Origin: an uncultured Bacilli bacterium
GTDB taxonomy: Bacteria > Bacillota_I > Bacilli_A > RFN20 > CAG-826
Length of the DNA: 64,000 nt
NCBI GenBank assembly: GCA_944368975.1
Contig: CALVXI010000004.1
Coordinates: 62,001-126,000, forward strand
Direction: 5' to 3'
This document shows positions 48,424-58,149 of the stretch, piece after piece. The notes beneath the pieces are model-generated. The model was not told where the DNA came from, searched no databases, and saw only the letters and a program-made list of their open reading frames with translations. Within the stretch, counting starts at the first letter, position 1. The number at the start of each line of letters is the position of its first letter. A program made the position numbers and the translations under genes.

Positions 48424-51021
48424 TTAGTTCGTATGAATGTCGTCTTGAGAAAATTCTCTTGCGGCTTCCTTTCCTTCATCAATATGTGAAATATTTAAAT
48501 TAGGTTTAGTTAAATCCACTTCTTCATTTGCTGTTGATTCAACTTTAATATTTTCTTTAGCAGCATCACCTTCAACAATAGGTTTAGCATTTTCCATTGT
48601 AGGAGCAACGCTTTCTTTATTTTCTTGAGTAGGTTGAACATTAATAGTAAATTCATTCTTTTTAACTTCAGTCTTAGGTTGAACTTTAACATTTAATAAA
48701 TTTAAAACTGCTTCAAGAGAAATAGTTTCAAGCATTTCTCTAAACATTCCCCAACCTTCATTAACATAATCTTGAAGAGGATTAATTTGTCCATAGCTTC
48801 TTAATGAAACTGATTCTCTAAAACGATTCATATTATCGATTTGTTGTGTCCAGTTTTTGTCAATAATACGTAAAATCATATTTCTTTCGATTGTATCAGC
48901 TAATTCTGGATTCCATTCCTTTTTCTTTTGTGCATAAAAGCTTAATAAAACTTCGCTTAAATCATCGGCAATTTCTTCTGGGGTAGTTTCATCATAGGAA
49001 GGGGCATTAATTATTCCTTCAGGTAAAAATCTAGGGCACAAAATTTTAACAAGTTTTTCGCCACTTACTAATTTATTTTCACTATTTTCATCGACCGCTC
49101 TTTTTGCTAAAGCTAAACCACAATCGTTAAATGTATCAAGTAATAAATCAGTTATATCATCTGCATAGATAATAGAATCTCTTTTCTTGTACATGATGTG
49201 TCTTTGTTTAGATAAAACATCATCGTAATCAAGTAAATTTTTACGAATATCGAAATTTTGTCCTTCAATTCTTTTTTGAGCACTTGTTATAGCATTAGTT
49301 AACATTTTTGATTCTATTGGATTACCATCGTCATTTTTTTCAAAAATTGCCATTAATTTATCGCTAGCAAAACGTACCATAAGTTCATCTTCAAGTGAAA
49401 CATAAAATCTAGAAAATCCAGGATCTCCTTGACGACCACTTCTACCACGTAATTGGTTATCAATACGCCTTGATTCATGTCTTTCTAAACCGAAAACACA
49501 TAAGCCACCAAGAGCTCTTGTTTCTTCAGTAAGTTTAATATCTGTTCCTCTACCAGCCATATTAGTTGCTAGAGTAATTTGTCCTTTTTCACCGGCTTTT
49601 GCTACGATTTCAGCTTCTTTTGCGTGATTTTTAGCATTTAACATTTCAAAAGTAAGTCCAGCTTGAGTTAAATATTTTGCAACTTCTTCACTAGCTTCAA
49701 CACTTGGGGTACCAATTAAAACTGGTTGTCCTTTTTCATGTCTTTCTTTAACTTCTTTGACTAATGCAATAATTTTTTCTTTTTTGTGTACAAAAACATA
49801 ATCGGTTGCGTCGATTCTTTGAATAGGTTTATTGGTAGGAATGACAACAACTTTCATGTTATAAATTTTTCTAAATTCTTCTTCTTCAGTTTTAGCAGTT
49901 CCAGTCATACCACCAATTTTTTTAAATAATCTAAAGAAATTTTGGTAAGTTATTGTTGCCATTGTAACTGTTTCTTCTTTAATTTTAACACCTTCTTTGG
50001 CTTGAATTGCTTGTTGTAAACCATCACTATATTCACGACCTTTTAAAACACGTCCTGTAAATTGATCGATCAATTGTATTTCGTGATCTTTATCGACAAG
50101 ATACTCGATATCTCTTGTCATAATATAATTTGCTTTTAAAGCTTGGTGAATTCTATGAACTAAATCAGCATATTCTGGATTATATAAATTTTTAATTCCA
50201 AATAATTTTTCAGCTTTGTCATTACCACTATCAGTCAAATTAACACTTTTAGTCTTAACATCGATTTCAAAATCTTTATCTTTTTTAAGCATTTTAACAA
50301 ATCTATCAGCAACTGTATATTGACTTGCGCTAGCTTTAGCTCCACCAGAAATAATAAGTGGTGTTCTTGATTCATCAATTAAAATACTATCAGCTTCATC
50401 GACAACAGCAAAATTTAAAAATCTACGTAAAACTCTTTGTGAAGCAGTTGTGGCCATATTATCTCTAAGATAATCAAAACCTAATTCACTATTAATGGTA
50501 TAGGTAATATCACATAAATGTGCTTTTCTTTTTTCATCATTGGTTAAACTATGTAAATTAACACCAACCGTTAACCCTAAGAATCGATATATTTGTCCCA
50601 TCCATTCAGCATCACGTTGAGCTAAATATTCATTTACTGTAACAACATGAACACCCTTTCCTTCAAGTGCATTTAAATAAACTGCCATAGTACAAGTTAA
50701 GGTTTTACCTTCACCAGTTTTCATTTCAGCGACATCACCATCATTTAAAACTAATGAACCGATAATTTGAACTTTAAAAGGGAATTGATGCAAAACACGT
50801 CTTGCTGTTTCTCTACATACAGCAAAAGCTTCAATTTTAATATCTTCTAATGTTTCACCTTTTGCTAATCTATCTTTAAAATAAGGAGTTTTCGCTCTAA
50901 GTTCATCATCACTTAAAGCCTTCATTTGGTCTTCAAGTGCCATTACTTGTTCGGCTTGTTTGATGTATTTTTTTAATATACGTTGATCTAATCTAAATAT
51001 TTTTTCAATAAAATTGCTCAT
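48424..51021 (-). CDS. secA: Preprotein translocase ATPase SecA
   Basis: 865 residues. Walker A MKTGEGKTLT near residue 105, DEAD-type VVDEADSILID, the second helicase domain with TNMAGRGTDIKL and HESRRIDNQLRGRSGRQGDPG, and the C-terminal helical wing. The final 60 residues are Glu/Asn/Thr-rich and lack the zinc-binding CxC...CH/CC tail of most SecA proteins; it ends FSQDDIHTN. It drives protein export at the membrane. Followed at once by prfB. AGGAG lies 11 nt before the ATG. Confidence 0.97.
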   Translation of the reverse strand: MSNFIEKIFRLDQRILKKYIKQAEQVMALEDQMKALSDDELRAKTPYFKDRLAKGETLEDIKIEAFAVCRETARRVLHQFPFKVQIIGSLVLNDGDVAEMKTGEGKTLTCTMAVYLNALEGKGVHVVTVNEYLAQRDAEWMGQIYRFLGLTVGVNLHSLTNDEKRKAHLCDITYTINSELGFDYLRDNMATTASQRVLRRFLNFAVVDEADSILIDESRTPLIISGGAKASASQYTVADRFVKMLKKDKDFEIDVKTKSVNLTDSGNDKAEKLFGIKNLYNPEYADLVHRIHQALKANYIMTRDIEYLVDKDHEIQLIDQFTGRVLKGREYSDGLQQAIQAKEGVKIKEETVTMATITYQNFFRLFKKIGGMTGTAKTEEEEFRKIYNMKVVVIPTNKPIQRIDATDYVFVHKKEKIIALVKEVKERHEKGQPVLIGTPSVEASEEVAKYLTQAGLTFEMLNAKNHAKEAEIVAKAGEKGQITLATNMAGRGTDIKLTEETRALGGLCVFGLERHESRRIDNQLRGRSGRQGDPGFSRFYVSLEDELMVRFASDKLMAIFEKNDDGNPIESKMLTNAITSAQKRIEGQNFDIRKNLLDYDDVLSKQRHIMYKKRDSIIYADDITDLLLDTFNDCGLALAKRAVDENSENKLVSGEKLVKILCPRFLPEGIINAPSYDETTPEEIADDLSEVLLSFYAQKKKEWNPELADTIERNMILRIIDKNWTQQIDNMNRFRESVSLRSYGQINPLQDYVNEGWGMFREMLETISLEAVLNLLNVKVQPKTEVKKNEFTINVQPTQENKESVAPTMENAKPIVEGDAAKENIKVESTANEEVDLTKPNLNISHIDEGKEAAREFSQDDIHTN

Positions 51022-51079
51022 ATAACAGTTACTCCTAAACGCTTTTATAATTTTAGCATTAATACTAAAGTATTAAAAC

Positions 51080-51802
51080 TTAATTTTTAATTTTATTGTT
51101 TTTACCTTTAAAATTCATAATTCTCTGAAAATAACTTATTTTTGAAGGCTTTTCGTTACTATTTTTTAGTTTTGACGAATCAAATTTTCTTTTTGATAGT
51201 ACTAATATACGTATTTCTTTTGGCTTTAATGGTCTTAATAAATTAATACAAGCCTTTAAAGTTGCACCAGTAGTTAAAATATCATCGACTAAAAGTATCT
51301 TTTTATTTTCAATGTTTGCATTATTTTTTAAATAAATTATGTCTTTAATTTTTTGCCTTTCTATGTAATTTAAATTATGTTGACTTACATCTTTATTTTT
51401 ACTAAACATATCTAAGATTTTCATATCTAAACATCTAAACATTTCAATTACATGATTAAATCCTCGTTCAATATTTTTACTTTCATGAGATGGTGCAGGA
51501 ACTATCAAAAAATTATGAAATAATAATTTTAATTCCCATTTATATGGTCGAATAAAGACATCCTTAAGTTCATAATCGAAACATCCTTTATAGGTAAAAA
51601 TAACTTTCTTTAATTCATCGTCATAATAATAAATCGATAAACCTTTTATATTGTCAATTTTAAACTCTTCAAAAATAGGAATAAAATTGTTTATGCAATT
51701 TGAACATAAAAATCTCTCTGTATCAAAAAAATCATGTGTACTAAAAACATTAATTTCATTAAAGCAATTTTTGCAAATGTATGTTTGCTTGAATTGTGAC
51801 AT
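51080..51802 (-). CDS. comFC: ComFC-type amidophosphoribosyltransferase-like protein
   Basis: 240 residues from the ATG at 51802; this overlaps the comFA stop by 44 nt. A zinc-finger-like N-terminus has CKNC and CSNC, and the C-terminal phosphoribosyltransferase-type motif is ILLVDDILTTGATLKAC. ComFC takes part in uptake of transforming DNA in competent Bacilli. A longer GTG start at 51838 is possible but has no better site. Coupled to comFA; the other competence genes are not in this window. Confidence 0.88.
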   Translation of the reverse strand: MSQFKQTYICKNCFNEINVFSTHDFFDTERFLCSNCINNFIPIFEEFKIDNIKGLSIYYYDDELKKVIFTYKGCFDYELKDVFIRPYKWELKLLFHNFLIVPAPSHESKNIERGFNHVIEMFRCLDMKILDMFSKNKDVSQHNLNYIERQKIKDIIYLKNNANIENKKILLVDDILTTGATLKACINLLRPLKPKEIRILVLSKRKFDSSKLKNSNEKPSKISYFQRIMNFKGKNNKIKN

Positions 51803-52925
51803 TAATCGCTCTAACCATTTCTTTAGTTTTTTTATCACTTAAAAATATCACCTCCCCACATGGTGCATCCATTTTTCTACCAACTCTTCCAGATATTTGA
51901 ATTAAACTAGATGAATTATAAATTTCATGATCAGCTTTAAATATAATTACTTGTAAATTTTTTAATGTAACCCCTCTTTCTAAAACCGCTGTTGTCACTA
52001 AATATTTAAATTTATGTTCTCTAAATTTATCTATTATTTCATTTCTATTTTCACATTTAGAATGAACATAATATCCGCCTTTTGCAAGGTTTTTTAATAA
52101 ATTATACAAGAATTCGCAATAATAAATAGTCGGAGCAAATATCAAAGCAGGCTTATTTTCTTGACTATAAATTTTCAATTTTTTTGCTATATAAATTACC
52201 TTCCATATTAATCCAATAGCAATTTTAATCTTTGGTACAGGTATAGGTTTCATGTGATATCTAGTATATAAAGAAAGTATTTTACAATTTTTATTTTCCA
52301 TAAATTCTTTAATAATTTTGTTACTAGGTGTTGCTGACATCAAAACATAGTTTCCTTTTATTGAATTTTTAAAAATATGTTCTAATACTTCATTTCCTTG
52401 ATATGGAAAAGCGTCAATTTCATCAAGAATTAATAAATCAAAATAGCCCTTATAACGATATAGTTGATGAGTAGTTAAGCACAGTATGTCACCTTCAATT
52501 AATTTCGTATTTCCACCATAAACAGGTGTGACAATTGCATTTTTAAAACTCGCTTGGAATCTTCTTGCTAGTTCTATTACTACATCTTTTCTTGGAATAG
52601 CAAAACCAACATGTAATTTATTTTTTAATGCATATTCCATTACTTTAAAAACAAGTTCTGTTTTTCCTGCACCACAAACAGCATATATTAATTGATTAAA
52701 ACCATTTATGTAGTTTTTTAAAATTTGATTTGAAATTCTTTCTTGTTCTTTAGTTAAACTATAACTAATCCCTAATTCTATGTTCTCACTAAATTTAATC
52801 TCATTTGAAATTTCCCTCCCTTTAAAGCTAATACAGCGTCGACAATATACTTTCCCATTTTTAATACCTATATATTTCGGATCTTTATTTCCACAAATCT
52901 CACAAATAAAAACATCACTACCCAT
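51759..52925 (-). CDS. comFA: ComFA DNA-uptake helicase
   Basis: 388 residues. Zinc finger CEIC...CRRC (residues 9-34), helicase Walker A YAVCGAGKTE near residue 88, DEID box LLILDEIDAFP, SATP motif and QISGRVGRK at the C-terminal side. It powers single-stranded DNA import during transformation. The zinc finger begins at residue 9, so the start cannot be later. No ribosome site is seen, and the ATG lies inside a terminator-like inverted repeat (52913-52944). It contains an exact dispersed-motif decamer at 52084-52093. Confidence 0.93.
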   Translation of the reverse strand: MGSDVFICEICGNKDPKYIGIKNGKVYCRRCISFKGREISNEIKFSENIELGISYSLTKEQERISNQILKNYINGFNQLIYAVCGAGKTELVFKVMEYALKNKLHVGFAIPRKDVVIELARRFQASFKNAIVTPVYGGNTKLIEGDILCLTTHQLYRYKGYFDLLILDEIDAFPYQGNEVLEHIFKNSIKGNYVLMSATPSNKIIKEFMENKNCKILSLYTRYHMKPIPVPKIKIAIGLIWKVIYIAKKLKIYSQENKPALIFAPTIYYCEFLYNLLKNLAKGGYYVHSKCENRNEIIDKFREHKFKYLVTTAVLERGVTLKNLQVIIFKADHEIYNSSSLIQISGRVGRKMDAPCGEVIFLSDKKTKEMVRAINVTIQANIHLQKLL

Positions 52926-52944
52926 TTATATACAAGTAGTGATG
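52906..52944 (-). terminator. Terminator-like hairpin overlapping the comFA start codon
   Basis: On the transcript CATCACTAC (52944-52936), a 14-nt loop containing the comFA ATG (52925), GTAGTGATG (52921-52913), then TTTTTAT. Perfect 9-bp arms plus a U-run: an intrinsic terminator or attenuator whose 3' half is comFA codons 3-5. Confidence 0.65.
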
Positions 52945-52970
52945 AAATTAATTTTTTAGGGGGATAAAAA

Positions 52971-53408
52971 TTATTTTTCGTAATTTTTTATCGTATTAAC
53001 TCGCTCAATATGTCTATCGCCCTCAAATTGCGAATTTAAGAAAATAATAATTCTTCTTTTAATATCTTCAATGTCCATAAAATTAGCGCCAAAAGCAATC
53101 ATATTAGCATCATTATGTTCACGTAATAAGTGACTTACTTCGTCATTATAACCAATTCCGCATCGAATACCTTTAACTTTATTAGCAGCTATACATACAC
53201 CTTCTCCAGAACTACAAATTAAAATTCCAAAAGTTGCATAACCATTTTTTATATCTTCTGCTGCTTTAATTGCATATTGAGCATAATTTGCTCTTTCTTT
53301 TGAATAGCAACCTTTATCGATAACTTCATATCCTTTACTTATTAAAAATTTAATAACTTCAGATTTTGCATAAAAACCACCATGATCACTTGCAATTACA
53401 ATTTTCAT
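52971..53408 (-). CDS. rpiB: Ribose-5-phosphate isomerase B
   Basis: 145 residues. Family strings are IASDHGGFYAK at the N-terminus, GILICSSGEGVCIAANKVKGIR with the catalytic Cys, and HNDANMIAFGANF. It interconverts ribose 5-phosphate and ribulose 5-phosphate; PsuG (37569) produces ribose 5-phosphate. It overlaps the tsaC-type gene by 23 nt in the prfA-prmC-tsaC-rpiB unit. Ordinary length; no frameshift. Confidence 0.94.
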   Translation of the reverse strand: MKIVIASDHGGFYAKSEVIKFLISKGYEVIDKGCYSKERANYAQYAIKAAEDIKNGYATFGILICSSGEGVCIAANKVKGIRCGIGYNDEVSHLLREHNDANMIAFGANFMDIEDIKRRIIIFLNSQFEGDRHIERVNTIKNYEK

Positions 53409-54009
53409 AATCTTTAATCTCCTTTAATATTGTTTCTAAACTTAATTCTCCTTGACGAATTAAAGTAATTTCATTATCAATTTTAATAATTGTCGAAGGT
53501 ATATTAGAAGTTGATTCACCTTCTACAACAGCCTTGATTTTTCCTTCAAAATATTTTTTTACTTCATCAACATTTTTTGCTGGCTTTAAATCACTTGGAT
53601 TTGCACTAGGAACTAATAAAGGAAAATTTACTTTATCTATTAAAGATAAAATAAAATCATCTTTTGGAATTCTAATCCCAATAAATCCACTTCCTAAATC
53701 AAGATAGTAAGGAATATTTTTTTTCGCCTTTAAGATTAAAGTTAAAGGTCCAGGCATGAATTTGTTAATAATTATTTTAGCTATATCATTTATTTCAATT
53801 AAATCTTTTACCTGAGTAATATTTGAAATCATCAAGGTAAATGGTTTATTAGGCTTTCTATTTTTAACTTCTACTAATTTATTAAAGTTTTCTAATGAAT
53901 CTGCTTTTATTGCTAACCCAAAAACAGTTTCAGTAGGAAAAGCAAGAATTTCATTATTGTTTAAAATTTTAACTGCCTCATCAATATTTTTTTTACTTAG
54001 AATTTTCAC
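53386..54009 (-). CDS. tsaC: Threonylcarbamoyl-AMP synthase (Sua5/YrdC domain)
   Basis: 207 residues from a GTG at 54009, chosen because a strong AAAGGTGAT site lies 4 nt before it; the longer ATG (54048) would embed that site in coding sequence. The YrdC motif is LAFPTETVFGLAIKA with KNRKPNKPFTLMIS, followed by MPGPLTLIL and LLVPSANPSDLKPA. It makes the t6A precursor on tRNAs reading ANN codons. It overlaps prmC by 17 nt, the conserved order with prfA. It lacks the long Sua5 C-terminal domain, so it is TsaC-type. Confidence 0.92.
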   Translation of the reverse strand: MKILSKKNIDEAVKILNNNEILAFPTETVFGLAIKADSLENFNKLVEVKNRKPNKPFTLMISNITQVKDLIEINDIAKIIINKFMPGPLTLILKAKKNIPYYLDLGSGFIGIRIPKDDFILSLIDKVNFPLLVPSANPSDLKPAKNVDEVKKYFEGKIKAVVEGESTSNIPSTIIKIDNEITLIRQGELSLETILKEIKDYENCNCK

Positions 54010-54868
54010 TGTAATCACCTTTAATGAATAAATAACGCGTTTTATCAAAAATATCTTTTACAAATTTATATTGTATTTTATTTAAATCAAAATAATTTCT
54101 AATAAGGAATGTTAATTTTTCCTCTTGATCATAATTTATTTCAAAAGCCATAAAAAATTTATCTTTCATAACTTCTTTATGATGTTTAAAGTAAGATTCA
54201 TAAAACTTTGTCCCATCTTGAATATAAATAGCATTTAATGGCTCATATTTTTTGACTTTATCTTCAATATCTTCCATTTTTTCTACATAAGGTGGGTTAG
54301 AAATTAGTACATCTAGTCTTATATGTCTAGAAATAAGTGGCTCTAATCTATTTCCTTCTAGAGTTATTATATTTGCTTGATATTTTTCAAAATTTGATTT
54401 AGCAACTTCTAAAACATCTTTATATTTATCGGTAGCATATATGTCACTATCAGGAAAATGTTTTTTTAAATAAATTGCAATACAACCAGAGCCTGTACAA
54501 ACATCAGCAATTACTTTATGTGGTATGTTTTCTTTTTTAATATAATCTATAGTAAATTTTGTCAAGCCTTCTGTTTCAGGTCTAGGAATTAAAACATTGC
54601 TATTAACTTTAATATCTAAATCAAAAAATGGAGCTTCTCCTGTTACATATTGAATAGGTTCGCCTTCCTTAATTCTTTGTATATTTCTAAAAAAATATTC
54701 AGGATTTACAAGGTTTTCGTCAAAATGTTTAATTAATTCGGTAAAATTTAAATAATTGTTAGCCTTAATTAACAATAAGTAAATCTCACTATCATAAAAT
54801 TCTAAATCTTTAAATTGTGATAAAAATTTTTTTGCTTTTATAAATGCGTCTCTATTAGTTTGTGCCAT
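53993..54868 (-). CDS. prmC: Release factor N5-glutamine methyltransferase
   Basis: 291 residues: helical N-terminal domain (about 1-85), GEPIQYVTGEAPFFDL, SAM motif VIADVCTGSGCIAIYL and the catalytic NPPY in VLISNPPYVEK. It methylates the GGQ glutamine of RF1 and RF2, both encoded here (54855, 47312). Its start overlaps the prfA end by 14 nt. A variant dispersed-motif copy at 54691-54719 encodes ENLVNPEYFF in the variable linker. Confidence 0.96.
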   Translation of the reverse strand: MAQTNRDAFIKAKKFLSQFKDLEFYDSEIYLLLIKANNYLNFTELIKHFDENLVNPEYFFRNIQRIKEGEPIQYVTGEAPFFDLDIKVNSNVLIPRPETEGLTKFTIDYIKKENIPHKVIADVCTGSGCIAIYLKKHFPDSDIYATDKYKDVLEVAKSNFEKYQANIITLEGNRLEPLISRHIRLDVLISNPPYVEKMEDIEDKVKKYEPLNAIYIQDGTKFYESYFKHHKEVMKDKFFMAFEINYDQEEKLTFLIRNYFDLNKIQYKFVKDIFDKTRYLFIKGDYSENSK

Positions 54869-55940
54869 TTGAATTACCTGCTATTTTTTGTTGTTGATCG
54901 TAATTTATTAAAGCATCAATAATTGAATCTAAATCACCTTCCATCACTCGATCTAATTGTTGAATAGTAAAACCTATTCGATGATCAGTGACTCTATTTT
55001 GAGGATAATTATAAGTTCTTATCTTTTCATTACGGTCTCCACTACCAATTTTACTACGATATTCAGCTTCAGTTTTTGATTTCTTTTCTTCTTCAAGTTG
55101 AGCTAATTTACTAGCGAGCATTTGCATACAAATTTCATGATTTTGAATTTGAGACTTTTCAGTTTGACAACTAACGACAATCCCTGTAGGAATGTGGGTA
55201 ATTCTAACAGCAGATTCAGTTTTATTAACATTTTGTCCTCCTGCTCCTTGTGAACGATATCTATCGACTCGAAGATCAGCAGTATCAATTTGAATTTCAT
55301 TAACTTCAACTTGTGGCATAACAACTACCGTTGCAGTAGAAGTATGAATTCTTCCATTAGCTTCAGTCTTTGGAACTCTTTGAACACGATGGACACCACT
55401 TTCATATTTTAATCTTGAATAAGCATTATCTCCACTTACAACAAATTGAATATAAGAATATCCACCAACTCCACAAGGTGACTCATCAATAATTTTCACT
55501 TTCCAACGCATTTTTTCACAGTATTTAAAATACATTCTAAATAAGTCGCCGGCAAAAATATTAGCTTCATCGCCACCTACTGCCCCTTTAATCTCAAAAA
55601 TTATATCTTTTCCATCATTTGGATCTCTAGGAATAAGTAAAATTTTAATTTCGTCAATAATTTTATCAACTAATTCACTATTTAACTTATATTCTTCTTT
55701 TCCCATTAAGGCAATTTCAGGATCTTTATCATTTGACATAATTAAAGCATCTTCTTTATTTTGATTAGCAATTTTAAATTCGTTAAATTTATCGACAATT
55801 GGTTCTAAAAAAGATCTTTCTTTAGATAAACTTTTGAATTTATTCATATCACTAGTAACTTCGTTTGTTAATAATAATTCATCAATTTCTTTTAATCTTT
55901 TTTCACTAGTTACTAATCTTTCATACATATTCTTTTCCAT
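54855..55940 (-). CDS. prfA: Peptide chain release factor 1
   Basis: 361 residues with the tripeptide anticodon in RVPKTEANGRIHTS (PxT type) and the catalytic GGQ in [17 protein letters not shown]. It ends translation at UAA and UAG. GAGG lies 7 nt before the ATG. First gene of prfA-prmC-tsaC-rpiB. Together with RF2 this shows UGA is read as stop by the usual factors. Confidence 0.97.
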   Translation of the reverse strand: MEKNMYERLVTSEKRLKEIDELLLTNEVTSDMNKFKSLSKERSFLEPIVDKFNEFKIANQNKEDALIMSNDKDPEIALMGKEEYKLNSELVDKIIDEIKILLIPRDPNDGKDIIFEIKGAVGGDEANIFAGDLFRMYFKYCEKMRWKVKIIDESPCGVGGYSYIQFVVSGDNAYSRLKYESGVHRVQRVPKTEANGRIHTSTATVVVMPQVEVNEIQIDTADLRVDRYRSQGAGGQNVNKTESAVRITHIPTGIVVSCQTEKSQIQNHEICMQMLASKLAQLEEEKKSKTEAEYRSKIGSGDRNEKIRTYNYPQNRVTDHRIGFTIQQLDRVMEGDLDSIIDALINYDQQQKIAGNSNGTN

Positions 55941-56033
55941 AAAATTACCTCGTGCTTAAAAAGTATATCAAATTAATAAAATTAATTAAATAAACATAAC
56001 TTATAGATAATAGATTTAAAAAGCCTTTTATTA

Positions 56034-56039
56034 TATAAT
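56034..56039 (+). promoter_or_regulatory. -10 element giving a leaderless dnaX operon mRNA
   Basis: Perfect TATAAT, 6 nt before the ATG at 56046; no ribosome site and no good -35. Confidence 0.6.
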
Positions 56040-56045
56040 TTTACT

Positions 56046-57848
56046 ATGGCATATTTAGCACTTTATAGAAAATATCGTTCTAAAACTTTTGAAGAAATTG
56101 TTGGTCAAGAGCCTATCGTTAAAACTTTAAAAAATGCGTTACTACAAAATAAAGTGGCGCATGCTTATTTATTTAGTGGACCTAGAGGTACTGGTAAAAC
56201 TTCAATAGCCCGTCTTTTTGCAAAAGCTCTTAATTGTGAGCAAGGATTAGGACATCAATGTAATGTGTGTGAAAACTGTAAGGCAATGAATAATAATTCA
56301 CATCCTGATGTAATAGAAATTGATGCTGCAAGTAATAATAGTGTCGATGATGCACGTTCTTTAATAGAAAAAGTTCGTTATTCTCCAATGTTAGGAAAAT
56401 ATAAAGTTTATATTATTGACGAAGTTCATATGATGTCTAGTAGCGCTTTTAATGCATTATTAAAAACTTTAGAGGAACCACCAAGTTATGTAGTTTTCAT
56501 CTTATGTACGACTGAACCACATAAAGTGCTTCCAACTATTGTTTCAAGATGTCAACATTACGAATTTAAAAAAATCGATGATAAAGATTTAATAAAACTA
56601 ATTAAAAAGGTCTTATTAAATGAAGGAGTAAGTGCATCTGATGAAGCAATTCATTTGATTACAGAATTAGCTAATGGCGGGGCAAGAGATGCTTTAAGTT
56701 TATTAGATCAAATTATTGCCTATTCTGATAAAAAAATCGAAGTTAGTGATATTGAACAAATTTTTGGCTTAACTTCTATTGCTGATAAAATTACATTATT
56801 GAAATTTATCTCAAAAGGCGACACCTTAAATGTCTTAAATAAGTTTAATCAGTTTATTAGTAGAAACGTAGATGTTGAAAGACTTGTTAGCGAGCTATTA
56901 GTTATTCTTAAAGATATTTTAATTTATCAAAAAACTAAAAATATTGATTTACTTGTATCACTTAATGAAATCAGTGTTAAAGAATTATCTGATATCTTTT
57001 TAAATACGGAATTAAACAATTTAATCAGTTTGTTTATGGATTGCCAAAAAGAATTTAAGATAACAAATAATCCAACATTTACTTTTGAGATATATTTACT
57101 TAAATCATTAGAGGTGTTTAATAGTGTTAATGAAATAGAAATATCTACTAATTCAGATAAAAATATTGAATTTGTTCCTCCAAAAGAGCCAGAAAATAAT
57201 AAAATCAATCCTTCAATAGAGGAACTAAATAAAACTAAAAAAGAAGAAAATTTGATTGTTCCTCAAGAAACTATAATTCAAAATTCGAAAGAGGAAGCAA
57301 AAGAAATTGATATTTTTAATCCAGCACTCGAAATTGAAAATGAAGAAAAAGAAAAGCTTGAAAATATCAAAAAAGTCTTCAAAACTTCCATTAAAATTGA
57401 AAAATTATCTAACGAAGGTGAAATTTATAGTATTAATGATGATAGTATAATCAAGATTTTAGTTAATGCTAATAAAGAAGAAAGATTAGCTTTATTTAAT
57501 AATTGGAAATTATTTGAAAACTATCTAGAAGATGAAAATACAAAGGAATTAAGTGAGATACTTTTAGATGAATGTAATATTTATGCTCGAAGTGAAGATT
57601 ATACGATTCTAGTTTGCAACAAAGAGTCTTTAGCAATTAAACTAAACCGTGTTCAAAATCAAGATATCATTTCTAATTTTATTAAAGATGTCACTAAAAC
57701 TAAAAAAACTTTTGTTTATGTTTTAGATAGAATAAGAAAGGTTAACATTTCTAATAAGTTTTATAACTTAGATCGAATTAATAAACTTCCATCGAAAGAT
57801 GAGATTGCAAATGTAAAAATTGAAAAGGAGAATTTAATAAATGAATAA
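56046..57848 (+). CDS. dnaX: DNA polymerase III subunits gamma/tau
   Basis: 600 residues. N-terminal ALYRKYRSKTFEEIVGQ, Walker A GPRGTGKTSIARLFAK near residue 45, the four-Cys zinc site in CEQGLGHQCNVCENC, Walker B YIIDEVHMMS and sensor NALLKTLEEPP. A Glu/Asn-rich linker (about 375-445) leads to a tau-like C-terminal domain. It loads the sliding clamp. It heads the operon dnaX-ybaB-recR-tmk-holB-ricT-rsmI, whose first mRNA seems leaderless. Confidence 0.95.
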   Translation: MAYLALYRKYRSKTFEEIVGQEPIVKTLKNALLQNKVAHAYLFSGPRGTGKTSIARLFAKALNCEQGLGHQCNVCENCKAMNNNSHPDVIEIDAASNNSVDDARSLIEKVRYSPMLGKYKVYIIDEVHMMSSSAFNALLKTLEEPPSYVVFILCTTEPHKVLPTIVSRCQHYEFKKIDDKDLIKLIKKVLLNEGVSASDEAIHLITELANGGARDALSLLDQIIAYSDKKIEVSDIEQIFGLTSIADKITLLKFISKGDTLNVLNKFNQFISRNVDVERLVSELLVILKDILIYQKTKNIDLLVSLNEISVKELSDIFLNTELNNLISLFMDCQKEFKITNNPTFTFEIYLLKSLEVFNSVNEIEISTNSDKNIEFVPPKEPENNKINPSIEELNKTKKEENLIVPQETIIQNSKEEAKEIDIFNPALEIENEEKEKLENIKKVFKTSIKIEKLSNEGEIYSINDDSIIKILVNANKEERLALFNNWKLFENYLEDENTKELSEILLDECNIYARSEDYTILVCNKESLAIKLNRVQNQDIISNFIKDVTKTKKTFVYVLDRIRKVNISNKFYNLDRINKLPSKDEIANVKIEKENLINE

Positions 57849-58149
57849 CATGCAAGCAATGATTCAAAATGTTCAAAAACTTCAAAGACAATATGAAAAA
57901 GAACATCAGGCCATCGAAGAAAAAGAATATAGTTATACTTCTGGTGCTATTAAAATGGTAATGAAGGGAAATTTAGATTTAGTCTCAATTACTTTTGTTG
58001 ATGAAGAAATTCTTGAAAAAGATAATGCAGAAATGATTAGTGAAATGATTAAATTAGCTTTTGATCACATTAAAGAAGAAATTAATGCTGACGAGGAGGC
58101 TTTAACTAGTAAATTTAATAAAGGTCTTCCAGGGGGCTTTAAATTTTAA
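57841..58149 (+). CDS. YbaB/EbfC nucleoid-associated protein
   Basis: 102 residues of the YbaB family with NMQAMIQNVQKLQ, YTSGAIKMVMKGNLDLVSITF and the glycine-rich end KGLPGGFKF. It binds DNA as a dimer. AAAAGGAG lies inside the dnaX 3' end and the gene overlaps dnaX by 8 nt. The position between dnaX and recR is strongly conserved in Firmicutes. Confidence 0.94.
   Translation: MNNMQAMIQNVQKLQRQYEKEHQAIEEKEYSYTSGAIKMVMKGNLDLVSITFVDEEILEKDNAEMISEMIKLAFDHIKEEINADEEALTSKFNKGLPGGFKF

Noticed and set aside
48510-48692. 60-codon ORF on the minus strand within the secA 3' end
   Set aside because: It is a Leu/Lys-rich shadow frame of the repetitive acidic SecA tail.
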